From: JAHFOW01 sp046350595
GTDB taxonomy: Bacteria; Planctomycetota; Brocadiia; Brocadiales; Brocadiaceae
Length of the DNA: 23,534 nt
Assembly (NCBI GenBank): GCA_046350595.1
Contig: JAXMAC010000047.1
Coordinates: 1-23,534, forward strand
Direction: 5' to 3'
Both the position numbers and the translations under genes were made by a program. Position 1 is the stretch's first letter, and each line of letters starts with the position of its first letter. This document shows positions 7,210 to 14,963 of this stretch, in pieces. The notes beneath the pieces were generated by a model. It did not search any database. It saw nothing but the letters and a program-made list of their open reading frames with translations, and had not been told where the DNA came from.

Positions 7210-7350
7210 TTGTGTAAAATTTAAGCCTTGTCCTGATTACGCATGAAAGCGTGATTTGCAAATCATACATCATTACTCCGTTCCCTGGACAAGAGAAAAT
7301 TCATTCCCGTGGAATAATTCTGCGCTAAAATTAAAAACAGTAAGTAACGT

Positions 7351-8934
7351 ATGAATTTGGACCTCATAATAAAAAATGGAATGCTCATCGATGGAACAGG
7401 TATGCCCGGCAGGCTTGTGGATATCGGTATCCGTGATGACAAGATCGTACTTCTTGACAAGCATATCCCTGTCCATGACTGCCCAACCATTGACGCCGGT
7501 GGTATGATGGTCGCCCCCGGGTTTGTGGATATCCATTCCCATAGCGATTTTTTATGGCTTGCCCGGCCGGAAAGTGATAGTAAGGTGCTTGACGGCGTAA
7601 CAACGGAGATATGTGGAAACTGTGGTTTATCAGCCTTTCCTTTGCGGGGAAAGGTATTAGAAAGACGGGCGCAGGGACTTGTAAAATATGGCATTGATCT
7701 AACCTGGCAGTCGGCTGCGGAATTTTTTGACGTGGCAGAAAAGGCCAAAAGCTCCATCAACAGGGCATTCCTTGTTGGTCATGGAAATATCAGGGCATGT
7801 GTTTTGGAATATGATAATAGAAGCCCGGAACCGCACGAGCTACGCCAAATGAGCAATGACCTGAGAGAAGCTATGGAGTCCGGGGCGTATGGTATGACAA
7901 GCGGCCTTATTTATCCCCCTGGTTGTTATGCAACGAGGGAAGAACTATCGGAAATGTGCGCGGTGGTAAGGGAATACGGTGGTCTTTATGCAACTCACAT
8001 GCGGAACGAAGGCGATACCATAGAAGATGCCCTCGCAGAGGCAATTGAAGTATCAAAACGGTCTGGAGTTGGCCTGCAGGTTTCTCATCTGAAAACATCC
8101 GGAAACCGCAACTGGCATAAAATTCAAAATATATACACGATCCTTGAACGAGCCCGGAACGAAGGAGTTGATATTACCTGCGACCGCTATCCCTATATCG
8201 CTGCTGCCACAGACCTGGACGTTGTCTTACCCCATTGGGTGTATGAGGGTGGCACTGAGAAACAGATACAGAGATTAAAAGATACAACCATGCGGAAACA
8301 AATTGTAAAAGAAGTGGAGGAGATACATGATAACTCTTTCTGGAACGGCGTGGTAATTTCGTCCGTGCATTATGGCAAAAACAAATGGATGGAAGGAAAG
8401 ACAATTACAGAAATTTCCCTGGAACTCAAAAAACCACCACTGGAAACTATCTTTGACCTGCTGATAGAAGAAGATACGAGGGTAGATATTTTTCTCTTTA
8501 GTATGTGCGAAGAGAATCTGGAAAAGATACTGACCTGGGATTTCGTCTTTGTTGGTTCAGATAGTTCAATGCGCGCAGCGCAAGGCATATTGAGCGAAGG
8601 TCGCCCTCACCCGCGGAGCTATGGAACTTTTTCCCGTGTCCTGGGGAAATTCTGCCGTGAAAAGAATCTCCTTTCCGAAGAGAAGGCCATCCAGAAAATG
8701 ACGGGTTTACCTGCTCAAAAAGTCGGTCTGGAAAAAAGGGGAGTAATAAAGGAGGGGTATTTTGCAGACATATGTATTTTTAATCCCCAAAAGGTTATCG
8801 ATAAAAGCACATTTCAACATCCCCATCAATACTCAGAAGGAATTGAATACGTAATCGTGAATGGAAAAATTGTTGTTAACAAAGGCGCGCACACCGGCAT
8901 ATTGAATGGCCGTATCCTGAGAAAACAGCGGTAG
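7351..8934 (+). CDS. N-acyl-D-amino-acid deacylase (D-aminoacylase) family amidohydrolase
   Basis: A 527-residue enzyme of the D-aminoacylase branch of the amidohydrolase superfamily, which hydrolyses N-acyl-D-amino acids. The metal site is complete: H62-S-H64 in DIHSHSD, C91 in ICGNCG, H216 in THMRNEGD, H246 in VSHLKTSG, and D404 in VGSDSS. The spacings H64-C91 (27) and H216-H246 (30) equal those known for the Alcaligenes enzyme. The ribosome binding site is weak. Related members act on D-amino-acid amides, dipeptides or hydantoin-like substrates, so the exact substrate is open. The last codons and the TAG stop lie in the terminal repeat of the element that begins at 8931. Confidence 0.9.
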   Translation: MNLDLIIKNGMLIDGTGMPGRLVDIGIRDDKIVLLDKHIPVHDCPTIDAGGMMVAPGFVDIHSHSDFLWLARPESDSKVLDGVTTEICGNCGLSAFPLRGKVLERRAQGLVKYGIDLTWQSAAEFFDVAEKAKSSINRAFLVGHGNIRACVLEYDNRSPEPHELRQMSNDLREAMESGAYGMTSGLIYPPGCYATREELSEMCAVVREYGGLYATHMRNEGDTIEDALAEAIEVSKRSGVGLQVSHLKTSGNRNWHKIQNIYTILERARNEGVDITCDRYPYIAAATDLDVVLPHWVYEGGTEKQIQRLKDTTMRKQIVKEVEEIHDNSFWNGVVISSVHYGKNKWMEGKTITEISLELKKPPLETIFDLLIEEDTRVDIFLFSMCEENLEKILTWDFVFVGSDSSMRAAQGILSEGRPHPRSYGTFSRVLGKFCREKNLLSEEKAIQKMTGLPAQKVGLEKRGVIKEGYFADICIFNPQKVIDKSTFQHPHQYSEGIEYVIVNGKIVVNKGAHTGILNGRILRKQR

Positions 8935-9021
8935 AGTGGATTAAGCGAGAGCGAATCCACCTTTCCTGGAAATATTATTGGTGGATTCGGCGTAAAAACC
9001 AACGCCTTAATCTACCCTACT
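8931..9021. repeat. Inverted-repeat element, 'GTGGATTAAG' type
   Basis: The outer arms GTAGAGTGGATTAAGCG (8931-8947) and CGCCTTAATCTACCCTAC (9004-9021) are imperfect inverted repeats. Inner arms CGAATCCACC (8952-8961) and GGTGGATTCG (8980-8989) are perfect. The plan is the same as the element at 23103-23190. The left end overlaps the stop codon of the deacylase gene. Confidence 0.75.
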
Positions 9022-9100
9022 CATAACTTGATTGCATAGGATTTTATTTTATTTATGCGGATTTGCTGTCGGTAGAGACAGGGCACTGCCTTATCTCTCC

Positions 9101-9760
9101 ATGAATAATTTAATGACTACAACCAAAAAAACAGAAATTGAAGCAAAATTTGTCTGCCCTGATGGCCTTACCCTGGATACGATACTCGAAACTATACAAA
9201 GTATGGAACTCCAGTACGTTAGGGAAACACCCTGCTTTCAGACAGACACCTATCTGGATACCCCTGAATATACCCTCTTGAAATCACTTACCGCCTTACG
9301 TATTCGTCAACGAGGGGAAAATTATGTAGGCGCTTGTAAATCGTCGGGAACGCAAACAGGCGCTATTTTTGAGCGTAAAGAGTGTGAGTGGACGCTTTCC
9401 GGCGATGAAATAAAACTCTGGACTGAGGAGAAAAAACCGTCAATCCCTCCGTCAATTCTTACAAAATTTAATCTCCACGGACAAACGGTGAGAAAGGTAC
9501 TGGTCATCGAGACGCAGCGTTCTACCGCCATAATCAGAGGAAATGAAGGGCTTAAAATAGAATTATCCCTGGATGATGTAACTTTTCGGGGACATAAAGG
9601 CAAACAATTTTACCGGGAGATAGAGGCTGAACTGATGGATGGGCCTTTTGAACAATTCAAGGATATTGCCAATCGTCTCCAAAATCTTCTCCATCTGCAG
9701 ACAGCGATTGACTCGAAATACAAACAGGGAATGATACTCGTTGGGAAGTATAGTGGCTAA
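9101..9760 (+). CDS. CYTH domain protein (class IV adenylate cyclase / triphosphatase family)
   Basis: A protein of the CYTH (triphosphate tunnel metalloenzyme) superfamily, whose members hydrolyse inorganic or thiamine triphosphate or, in some, make cAMP. The hallmark ExExK is E12-I-E14-A-K16. Further conserved pieces are TDTYLDTP, ALRIRQRG (with the tunnel arginines), CKSSG, ERKECEW, VIETQRS and KIELSLDDV. I start at ATG 9101 (219 residues), since the frame upstream runs into the repeat; ATG 9113 is an alternative. No strong ribosome binding site is seen. The gene overlaps or abuts the M48 protease gene, so the two are probably co-transcribed. Activity cannot be told from sequence alone. 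Confidence 0.85.
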   Translation: MNNLMTTTKKTEIEAKFVCPDGLTLDTILETIQSMELQYVRETPCFQTDTYLDTPEYTLLKSLTALRIRQRGENYVGACKSSGTQTGAIFERKECEWTLSGDEIKLWTEEKKPSIPPSILTKFNLHGQTVRKVLVIETQRSTAIIRGNEGLKIELSLDDVTFRGHKGKQFYREIEAELMDGPFEQFKDIANRLQNLLHLQTAIDSKYKQGMILVGKYSG

Positions 9761-10853
9761 ACTGGTCATTTTCATTTCATATCTCTTCGTGACATTTGCA
9801 GGTTACTGGCTTGCCTGTCTCAATCTTTCTCATTTAAAAAAACACGGGGCCTCAATTCCGCCCGAATTTGAAGGACATATAGACCAGGAGTTACTCAGAA
9901 AAACCAGAGACTATGTTGCCGAAAATACAAGGTTCGAAATAATCACGTCCATTTTTCATGCAGGACTCACCGTAATATTTCTCTTTGGTAATTTTCTCAA
10001 TATTTATAATTCCTGGGTTGTATCTCTCAAAGCGCCTTTTGTTTTTTCCGGGTTGATCTTTTTTCTTCTGTTACTCTGCGCAGAAATTATATTAACAATC
10101 CCCTTTAAACTTTACCACACGTTTAAAATTGAAAACAAATACGGATTTACCACAACAACAAAAAAATTGTGGATAACCGATTTGTTAAAATCTACTGCGC
10201 TCTCTGCCATTCTTATGTCAATTTTAATCTCCGCAGGACTTTTTATTGTCCACACAAGTCCGAATTTATGGTGGTTTTGGGTTTGGTGTCTTTTTCTTGC
10301 CTTTAGCATCATGATTATGTACATCTTCCCNNNNNNNNNNNNNNNNNNNNNNNNNNNNNNNNNNNNNNNNNNNNNNNNNNNNNNNNNNNNNNNNNNNNNN
10401 NNNNNNNNNNNNNNNNNNNNNNNNNNNNNNCACTGGAAAAAACGACACCTCTTAAAACGCCTCATCGCCACAGAACTTATTGCCCTCATTGCGGTGTATA
10501 TTTCTTATAGATTTTTCCAGAACGACACATTGATCCATCTCTTCGGTTTAAAGGAAAGCACCTTCTTTGCAAAGATTGTTGTGATCGGTTTTGTCGGCTC
10601 TATCATTGCCTTTCCTTTTGAACCCATTGCCCATTACTTTTCCAGAAGGCATGAAATCGAGGCCGACCGTTTCTCCTGTGAATTAACCGGAAATAGCCAG
10701 AGCATGATAAACACCCTCGTAAAACTCTCAAAAGACAATCTCTCCAACCTCCACCCCCATCCCCTCTATGCTGCATTTTATTATTCACATCCGCCGGTAC
10801 TTGAGAGGATAAGAAACATTAAGGAAATAGCGGAAGGCAAGAAAAGAGGGTAA
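9753..10853 (+). CDS. Ste24-like M48 family membrane metalloprotease, interrupted by an assembly gap
   Basis: An integral membrane zinc protease related to CaaX prenyl protease 1 (Ste24). The N-terminal domain typical of this family is clear (LNLSHLKKHGASIPPEFEG, then a long hydrophobic region with several membrane segments). After the N run the sequence resumes at HWKKRH, where H is the second histidine of HExxH; the first half of the motif is lost in the gap. The third zinc ligand, E in EIEADRFSCEL, is present. I take GTG 9753 as start (GGGAAG just upstream); TTG 9741 is possible. The frame across the gap is not trustworthy, because 100 N is a placeholder. The family's usual length is about 410-420 residues. 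Confidence 0.85.
   Translation: MAKLVIFISYLFVTFAGYWLACLNLSHLKKHGASIPPEFEGHIDQELLRKTRDYVAENTRFEIITSIFHAGLTVIFLFGNFLNIYNSWVVSLKAPFVFSGLIFFLLLLCAEIILTIPFKLYHTFKIENKYGFTTTTKKLWITDLLKSTALSAILMSILISAGLFIVHTSPNLWWFWVWCLFLAFSIMIMYIFXXXXXXXXXXXXXXXXXXXXXXXXXXXXXXXXXXHWKKRHLLKRLIATELIALIAVYISYRFFQNDTLIHLFGLKESTFFAKIVVIGFVGSIIAFPFEPIAHYFSRRHEIEADRFSCELTGNSQSMINTLVKLSKDNLSNLHPHPLYAAFYYSHPPVLERIRNIKEIAEGKKRG
10331..10430. other. Assembly gap of 100 N
   Basis: Exactly 100 undetermined bases lie inside the protease gene. This is the conventional placeholder for a scaffold gap of unknown size. Comparison with remembered Ste24 homologues suggests about 85 residues (about 255 bases) are missing. Confidence 0.97.
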
Positions 10854-10865
10854 CTTCCTTTTCTG

Positions 10866-10896
10866 GTTTGTAGTAGCAACTTCAGTCGTCATTGTC
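10866..10896 (+). repeat. Solitary remnant of the hairpin repeat module
   Basis: The bases 'gtttgtagtagcaacttcagtcgtcattg' resemble the module 'gtttgtagtgacgactttagtcgtc' found inside mosaic copies A and C, but here without the flanking repeat. It has diverged and no longer forms a perfect hairpin. Its last bases supply the -35 hexamer of the putative eboB promoter. Confidence 0.55.
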
Positions 10897-10920
10897 AAAA
10901 TATGAAAAATAGCGTAAAAT
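10892..10920 (+). promoter_or_regulatory. Sigma-70-like promoter of the ebo operon, probably leaderless
   Basis: TTGTCA (10892-10897) and TAAAAT (10915-10920), each 5 of 6 to consensus, are 17 bases apart. Transcription would begin about 6-8 bases after the -10, that is at or next to the eboB ATG at 10928. No ribosome binding site precedes that ATG, which agrees with a leaderless transcript. Confidence 0.5.
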
Positions 10921-10927
10921 CATACGC

Positions 10928-11770
10928 ATGAATATTATTGAACCGCATATACATATGTATTCCCGCACGACGGATGATTATCAGGCGCTTTACAAGGCGG
11001 GGATCCGCGTTGTTGTCGAGCCTTCGTTTTGGCTTGGGAGCGACCGCAGGTATGCCGGTACTTTCTTTGATTATTTTCGGCTGATACTTGATTTTGAAAC
11101 GGTGAGAGCTGCGCGCTTCGGCGTCGATCATTACGCCTGTATCGCACACAATCCAAAGGAAGCGGAGAATAGAAAACTTGTCGATGATGTCGTTTCCGGG
11201 ATGGAGGAGTATCTTGTTCATCCGAGATGCCTGGGTATCGGCGAGATAGGTTTAAATAATATCACCGGGAACGAGATATATGCATTTAAAAAACAACTTC
11301 TGCTTGCTGAAGAGAAAAAGATGCCGGTAATAGTTCACCTCCCTCATACCAACAAAGTAAAAGGCGCCAATATGATTGTGGAAATAATCAAAGCGGAGGG
11401 CGTAGACCAGAAACGCATCGAGATAGACCATAATACCGAAGAGACTCTGCCAATTGTCCGCACGACGGATTGTTTTTACGGACTCACCGTTTATCCGTAT
11501 TCAAAATTAAATCCCGGAAGAGTCTCGGCAATAGTAAAACAATACGGGGCAGAAAGGTTAGTGATAAACGGTAGCGCCGACTGGGGAGTCTCAGACCCGC
11601 TCGCACTCGCAAAGACTGCAAAATATCTTGCCGAAGACGGCCATTCAGAAAAAACGATAAAGTTACTCACACACGACAATGCGGATGCGTTTTACCGGCA
11701 GTCGTCGAAATGGAAACCAAATTTTAATATTGCGCCAATACCGGTCTCGGAATATCAAAGGCAACCGTAA
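10928..11770 (+). CDS. eboB: EboB, TatD-like metal-dependent hydrolase
   Basis: A 280-residue TIM-barrel hydrolase of the TatD/amidohydrolase type and the first gene of the Ebo operon. The metal ligands expected for TatD-like enzymes are visible: H7 and H9 in EPHIHM, E106 in GIGEIGLN, H137 in VIVHLPH, H168 in IEIDHN, and D218 in NGSADWG. The N-terminal EPHIHMYSRTTDDY block is characteristic of EboB rather than TatD nuclease. Its substrate is unknown. The stop codon is followed at once by the eboC ATG. The start has no ribosome binding site but lies just after a good promoter. In cyanobacteria the ebo genes are needed to export a scytonemin precursor; whether the role is the same here is inference. 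Confidence 0.88.
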   Translation: MNIIEPHIHMYSRTTDDYQALYKAGIRVVVEPSFWLGSDRRYAGTFFDYFRLILDFETVRAARFGVDHYACIAHNPKEAENRKLVDDVVSGMEEYLVHPRCLGIGEIGLNNITGNEIYAFKKQLLLAEEKKMPVIVHLPHTNKVKGANMIVEIIKAEGVDQKRIEIDHNTEETLPIVRTTDCFYGLTVYPYSKLNPGRVSAIVKQYGAERLVINGSADWGVSDPLALAKTAKYLAEDGHSEKTIKLLTHDNADAFYRQSSKWKPNFNIAPIPVSEYQRQP

Positions 11771-12517
11771 ATGAAAGGGGTATCCGTAAAGCTGCACGGT
11801 TGGATGGAGATCGTCCGTCCTCCGAATCTTTTTACAATACCCGGCGATATTCTTGCCGGCGCACTGCTCTCCGGTATCACCCTCATCCAGTGGCCATCGC
11901 TCATAATTATAATAATCTGTTCACTATTTTTGTATGCCGCGGGGCTGATACTTAACGATTATTTTGACAGAGAAAATGACAAGGAGGAGCGCCCCGATAG
12001 ACCTCTGCCCTCCGGAAGAGTGAATGCGCCTTCAGCGCTTTTTGGCTCGGTGGCTTTATTCGTTTTTGCGGGCTTGTTAGGTTTTTTTTTAAACGACAGT
12101 GTCTTTACGTTTCCTCTTACTGTTACTATTATTGTCTTAATAATCATCTATAACTGCTTTGCCAGAAGGGTACCTATTCCTGGGTTTATCGTAATGGGGC
12201 TCTGCCGTGGTTTTAATTTGCTTCTGGGGGCATCTGTCGGGACGGGCGCTTTTACCCCGATAGTTATCGGCGCTGCCGGCCTTGAAACCGTTTATATTAC
12301 CATTCTAACCGTAGTTGCTTTTCATGAAATCAAATTTAAGAATGTAAAACTGATAGAACAGATGATACGAGGACTTATCTTTCTGCAAATATTCTTCGTA
12401 TTTATTGCCATGTTAAAAAGTGGCGGAAACCCTGTGAAGTATATCATTGTTATTTTGATAATGATTGTATTATTCTATATCTCGAAGTTATTTGCGAAGA
12501 AATACTATGGAAGCTGA
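11771..12517 (+). CDS. eboC: EboC, UbiA-type membrane prenyltransferase
   Basis: A 248-residue integral membrane protein of the UbiA superfamily, which transfers isoprenoid chains to ring acceptors or polar heads. The first aspartate motif is clear at 62-70 (ND63-YF-D66-REN-D70), followed by RPDRPLPSG (75-82), where the prenyl diphosphate and magnesium bind. Seven to eight hydrophobic segments are visible. The second aspartate motif of typical UbiA enzymes is not; in the matching place (about 180-191) the sequence reads VVAFHEIKFKN. The gene starts at the base after the eboB stop and ends 6 bases before eboF, so translation is coupled. The acceptor is unknown. Ubiquinone or haem-type UbiA is less likely, given the neighbours. 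Confidence 0.88.
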   Translation: MKGVSVKLHGWMEIVRPPNLFTIPGDILAGALLSGITLIQWPSLIIIIICSLFLYAAGLILNDYFDRENDKEERPDRPLPSGRVNAPSALFGSVALFVFAGLLGFFLNDSVFTFPLTVTIIVLIIIYNCFARRVPIPGFIVMGLCRGFNLLLGASVGTGAFTPIVIGAAGLETVYITILTVVAFHEIKFKNVKLIEQMIRGLIFLQIFFVFIAMLKSGGNPVKYIIVILIMIVLFYISKLFAKKYYGS

Positions 12518-12523
12518 GAGAGA

Positions 12524-13816
12524 ATGAAAGAAAAAATACTTTTAGTTCAAGTTGCCGCACTGGGGTATAAATTTTTTATTGCAAAGAATGGCGCTAAAAC
12601 ATTTGATGGCCTCGAAATAAATCCTATCGAAGGTCTCTTTCCTGCCTTGACCTGTCCGGTGCAGGCTACTATGCGTACAGCAACGCTTCCTTCATCACAC
12701 GGAATTATTGCTAACGGGTTTTTTGTCAAAGAGCTGTCAAAGCCTTTGTTCTGGGAACAGAGCAGTAATCTTATTAAAGGAGGGCGCATCTGGGAAAGTT
12801 TTAGGGCAAAAGGCGGCAAAGTTGCTGAGATGTTCATCCAACAGTCACTTGGTCAGGAAAATGATATTGTCCTTTCGCCAGCGCCAATACACAAACACCA
12901 CGGTGGAATGATTCTGGATTGCTTTAGTAAACCAGCGGAATTAAATAAACGATTAAAGAAGGTACTGGGAAAAGAATTTCCGCTTCAAAGTTATTGGGGG
13001 CCTTTTGCCGGAGAAGCTTCTTCCCTGTGGATTGTCGATGCCGTAAAGAGCGTAATGAAAAATGAAAACCCGGGCCTCCTTTATACATATATACCGCATC
13101 TGGATTACGACCTTCAGAGATTTGGCCCTGATTCAAAGCAGGCGACTGAGGCCTTTAAATTTGTGGGAAAATGTCTAAGCAGTCTGTTCTCTACGGCAAA
13201 GAATGAAAAATACAAAGTAATAATCTTCGGAGATTATCCGATAACGCCAGCGAAGAAAGTTATCTACCCTAATAAAATATTAAGAGCGTCGGGGCTTTTT
13301 AAAACAAGAAACGTCAGAGGTATGCAGTATCCGGATTTCTTTACGAGCGTGGCCTTTGCCGTGGTAGATCATCAGATAGCGCATGTGCATATATTTGATG
13401 CGAAAGAAGCCCGGAGAGTAAGAGAAACATTTGAGAATACCAGTGTGACATCTGAAATAATTGACGGGAAAAACGGCAAGAGCGGAATAGAAAATGAAAG
13501 AAGCGGCGATCTGGTACTATTGGCAGAAAAAGGTTCCTGGTTTGATTATCGCTGGTGGGATAAGAAAAAAGAAGCGCCGGAATATGCCTCTCATGTGGAT
13601 ATTCATAACAAGCCGGGATATGACCCGTGCGAACTCTTTAGGAGCTTAAATCCCTTTAAAATAGGGAATAATCCCGATAAAGTAAAGGGAACACACGGCA
13701 GGAACGATAAAGACGACCCTGTTTTTTACATGTCGGATATTGAACTACACGGAAAACCGGGGAGTCTGCTTGATCTCTCAAAGAGTATACAAAAACTCCT
13801 GGATACGGATAACTAA
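12524..13816 (+). CDS. eboF: EboF, type I phosphodiesterase/nucleotide pyrophosphatase-like protein
   Basis: A 430-residue protein of the alkaline phosphatase superfamily, type I phosphodiesterase/nucleotide pyrophosphatase (NPP) branch. The region FPALTCPVQATM (39-50) sits where NPP enzymes have the nucleophilic threonine, so T43 is the candidate, and LPSSHGIIANG (55-65) matches the following conserved block. Other ligand motifs look altered: PHLDYDLQRFGP (191-202) replaces PDxxGHxxGP, losing its histidine, and FGDYPI (235-240) replaces SDHGM. GTHGRN (389-394) keeps the last histidine, H391. It may be an unusual enzyme or one that binds without cleaving. GAGAGA precedes the start, and it is followed after one base by eboD. 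No signal peptide is seen, so it is probably cytoplasmic. Confidence 0.82.
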   Translation: MKEKILLVQVAALGYKFFIAKNGAKTFDGLEINPIEGLFPALTCPVQATMRTATLPSSHGIIANGFFVKELSKPLFWEQSSNLIKGGRIWESFRAKGGKVAEMFIQQSLGQENDIVLSPAPIHKHHGGMILDCFSKPAELNKRLKKVLGKEFPLQSYWGPFAGEASSLWIVDAVKSVMKNENPGLLYTYIPHLDYDLQRFGPDSKQATEAFKFVGKCLSSLFSTAKNEKYKVIIFGDYPITPAKKVIYPNKILRASGLFKTRNVRGMQYPDFFTSVAFAVVDHQIAHVHIFDAKEARRVRETFENTSVTSEIIDGKNGKSGIENERSGDLVLLAEKGSWFDYRWWDKKKEAPEYASHVDIHNKPGYDPCELFRSLNPFKIGNNPDKVKGTHGRNDKDDPVFYMSDIELHGKPGSLLDLSKSIQKLLDTDN

Positions 13817-13817
13817 G

Positions 13818-14963
13818 ATGAAAATACACCAGGCGTTTGCGGTTAAATTTAATTACGATATTTACTTTACCGGGAATATGTTTGGTAATAACGGCATGAT
13901 ATTTAGGGAGATATTCAAAGATAAAAATTCGAAGATTATGGTATTCGTCGATTCTGGTGTTGCAGGCAAGCACACGGGAATAGTAAAGCAGATAAGCGCC
14001 TGGTTTAAAAAGAACCAGGAAAGAGGAGCGTATATCTCCCCGGTAAAGGTGCCTGGTGGAGAAAGATGCAAACATGACAGAAAGGCCCAGCGAATTATCG
14101 GAGATAGTTTGAGGATTCACGGTCTGGACAGGCATTCGTTTGTTGTTATTATCGGCGGCGGTGCAGTGCTTGATACGGTTGGCTACATTGCATCAATTAC
14201 TCACCGGGGTATCAGGCAGGTGCGGATACCGACGACAGTCCTTTCGCAGTGTGATTCGGGCGTGGGGGTCAAGAACGGGATAAATTATTACAACACAAAA
14301 AATTATTTTGGAACCTTTACTCCGCCGTACGCGGTGATAAACGACTTTAGATTTATCAGATCGCTCGGCAAGAGGGACATCTTGAGCGGAGTTGCGGAGG
14401 CGTTTAAGGTAGCCCTTATAAAAGACAAAACATTTCTGAATTTCCTTATCAGGAACGGCCAGGCGTTTAAAAAGCAAAACGCAAAAGTTATAAAGAAAAT
14501 GATAAGCCGCTCTGCCGAGCTTCACGCCGACCATATTGCAAAAGGAGATGATCCATTTGAAATGGGTTCCGCCCGTCCGCTTGATTTTGGCCATTGGAGT
14601 GGACATTATATTGAAACACTCACGGGCTATACTTTAAAACACGGCGAGGCGGTTGTCCTGGGGTTGATGATCGACATGATAATTGCGCGGGAACTAAAGC
14701 TCGTCACTGTCAGAGAATTTAATAAAGTGCTTGAAGGGCTTAAAGCCTGCGGCTTTAAACTCTGGCACCCCGTCCTTGAAAAAAGGGAAAAGAACGGTAA
14801 ATTAAGTATCGCAAACGGGCTTGAGGAATTTAGACAGCATATAGGCGGGGAACTAAACCTTGTAATGCCAGACGGCCTTGGCAAAAGTTGTATCCTGAAG
14901 AGTATTTCAGCAGAACAGATAGAAAACGCTGTCACAGAGATGAAAGATGAAAATACAAAATAA
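13818..14963 (+). CDS. eboD: EboD, 3-dehydroquinate synthase-like sugar phosphate cyclase
   Basis: A 381-residue protein of the dehydroquinate synthase fold, which uses NAD and zinc to turn a sugar phosphate into a ring. The NAD site IIGGGAVLD, the QCDSGVGVKNGIN block (dehydroquinate synthase: QVDSSVGGKTGVN) and the metal triad E194, H259 and H275 are all present; the 16-residue spacing of the two histidines and the number of the glutamate equal those of the Aspergillus enzyme. The asparagine of the usual NFGH motif is aspartate here (D256 in LDFGH), which suggests a substrate other than DAHP. I start at ATG 13818, one base after the eboF stop. Its end overlaps eboE by 17 bases. A role in the shikimate pathway cannot be excluded, but the operon argues for EboD. 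Confidence 0.87.
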   Translation: MKIHQAFAVKFNYDIYFTGNMFGNNGMIFREIFKDKNSKIMVFVDSGVAGKHTGIVKQISAWFKKNQERGAYISPVKVPGGERCKHDRKAQRIIGDSLRIHGLDRHSFVVIIGGGAVLDTVGYIASITHRGIRQVRIPTTVLSQCDSGVGVKNGINYYNTKNYFGTFTPPYAVINDFRFIRSLGKRDILSGVAEAFKVALIKDKTFLNFLIRNGQAFKKQNAKVIKKMISRSAELHADHIAKGDDPFEMGSARPLDFGHWSGHYIETLTGYTLKHGEAVVLGLMIDMIIARELKLVTVREFNKVLEGLKACGFKLWHPVLEKREKNGKLSIANGLEEFRQHIGGELNLVMPDGLGKSCILKSISAEQIENAVTEMKDENTK

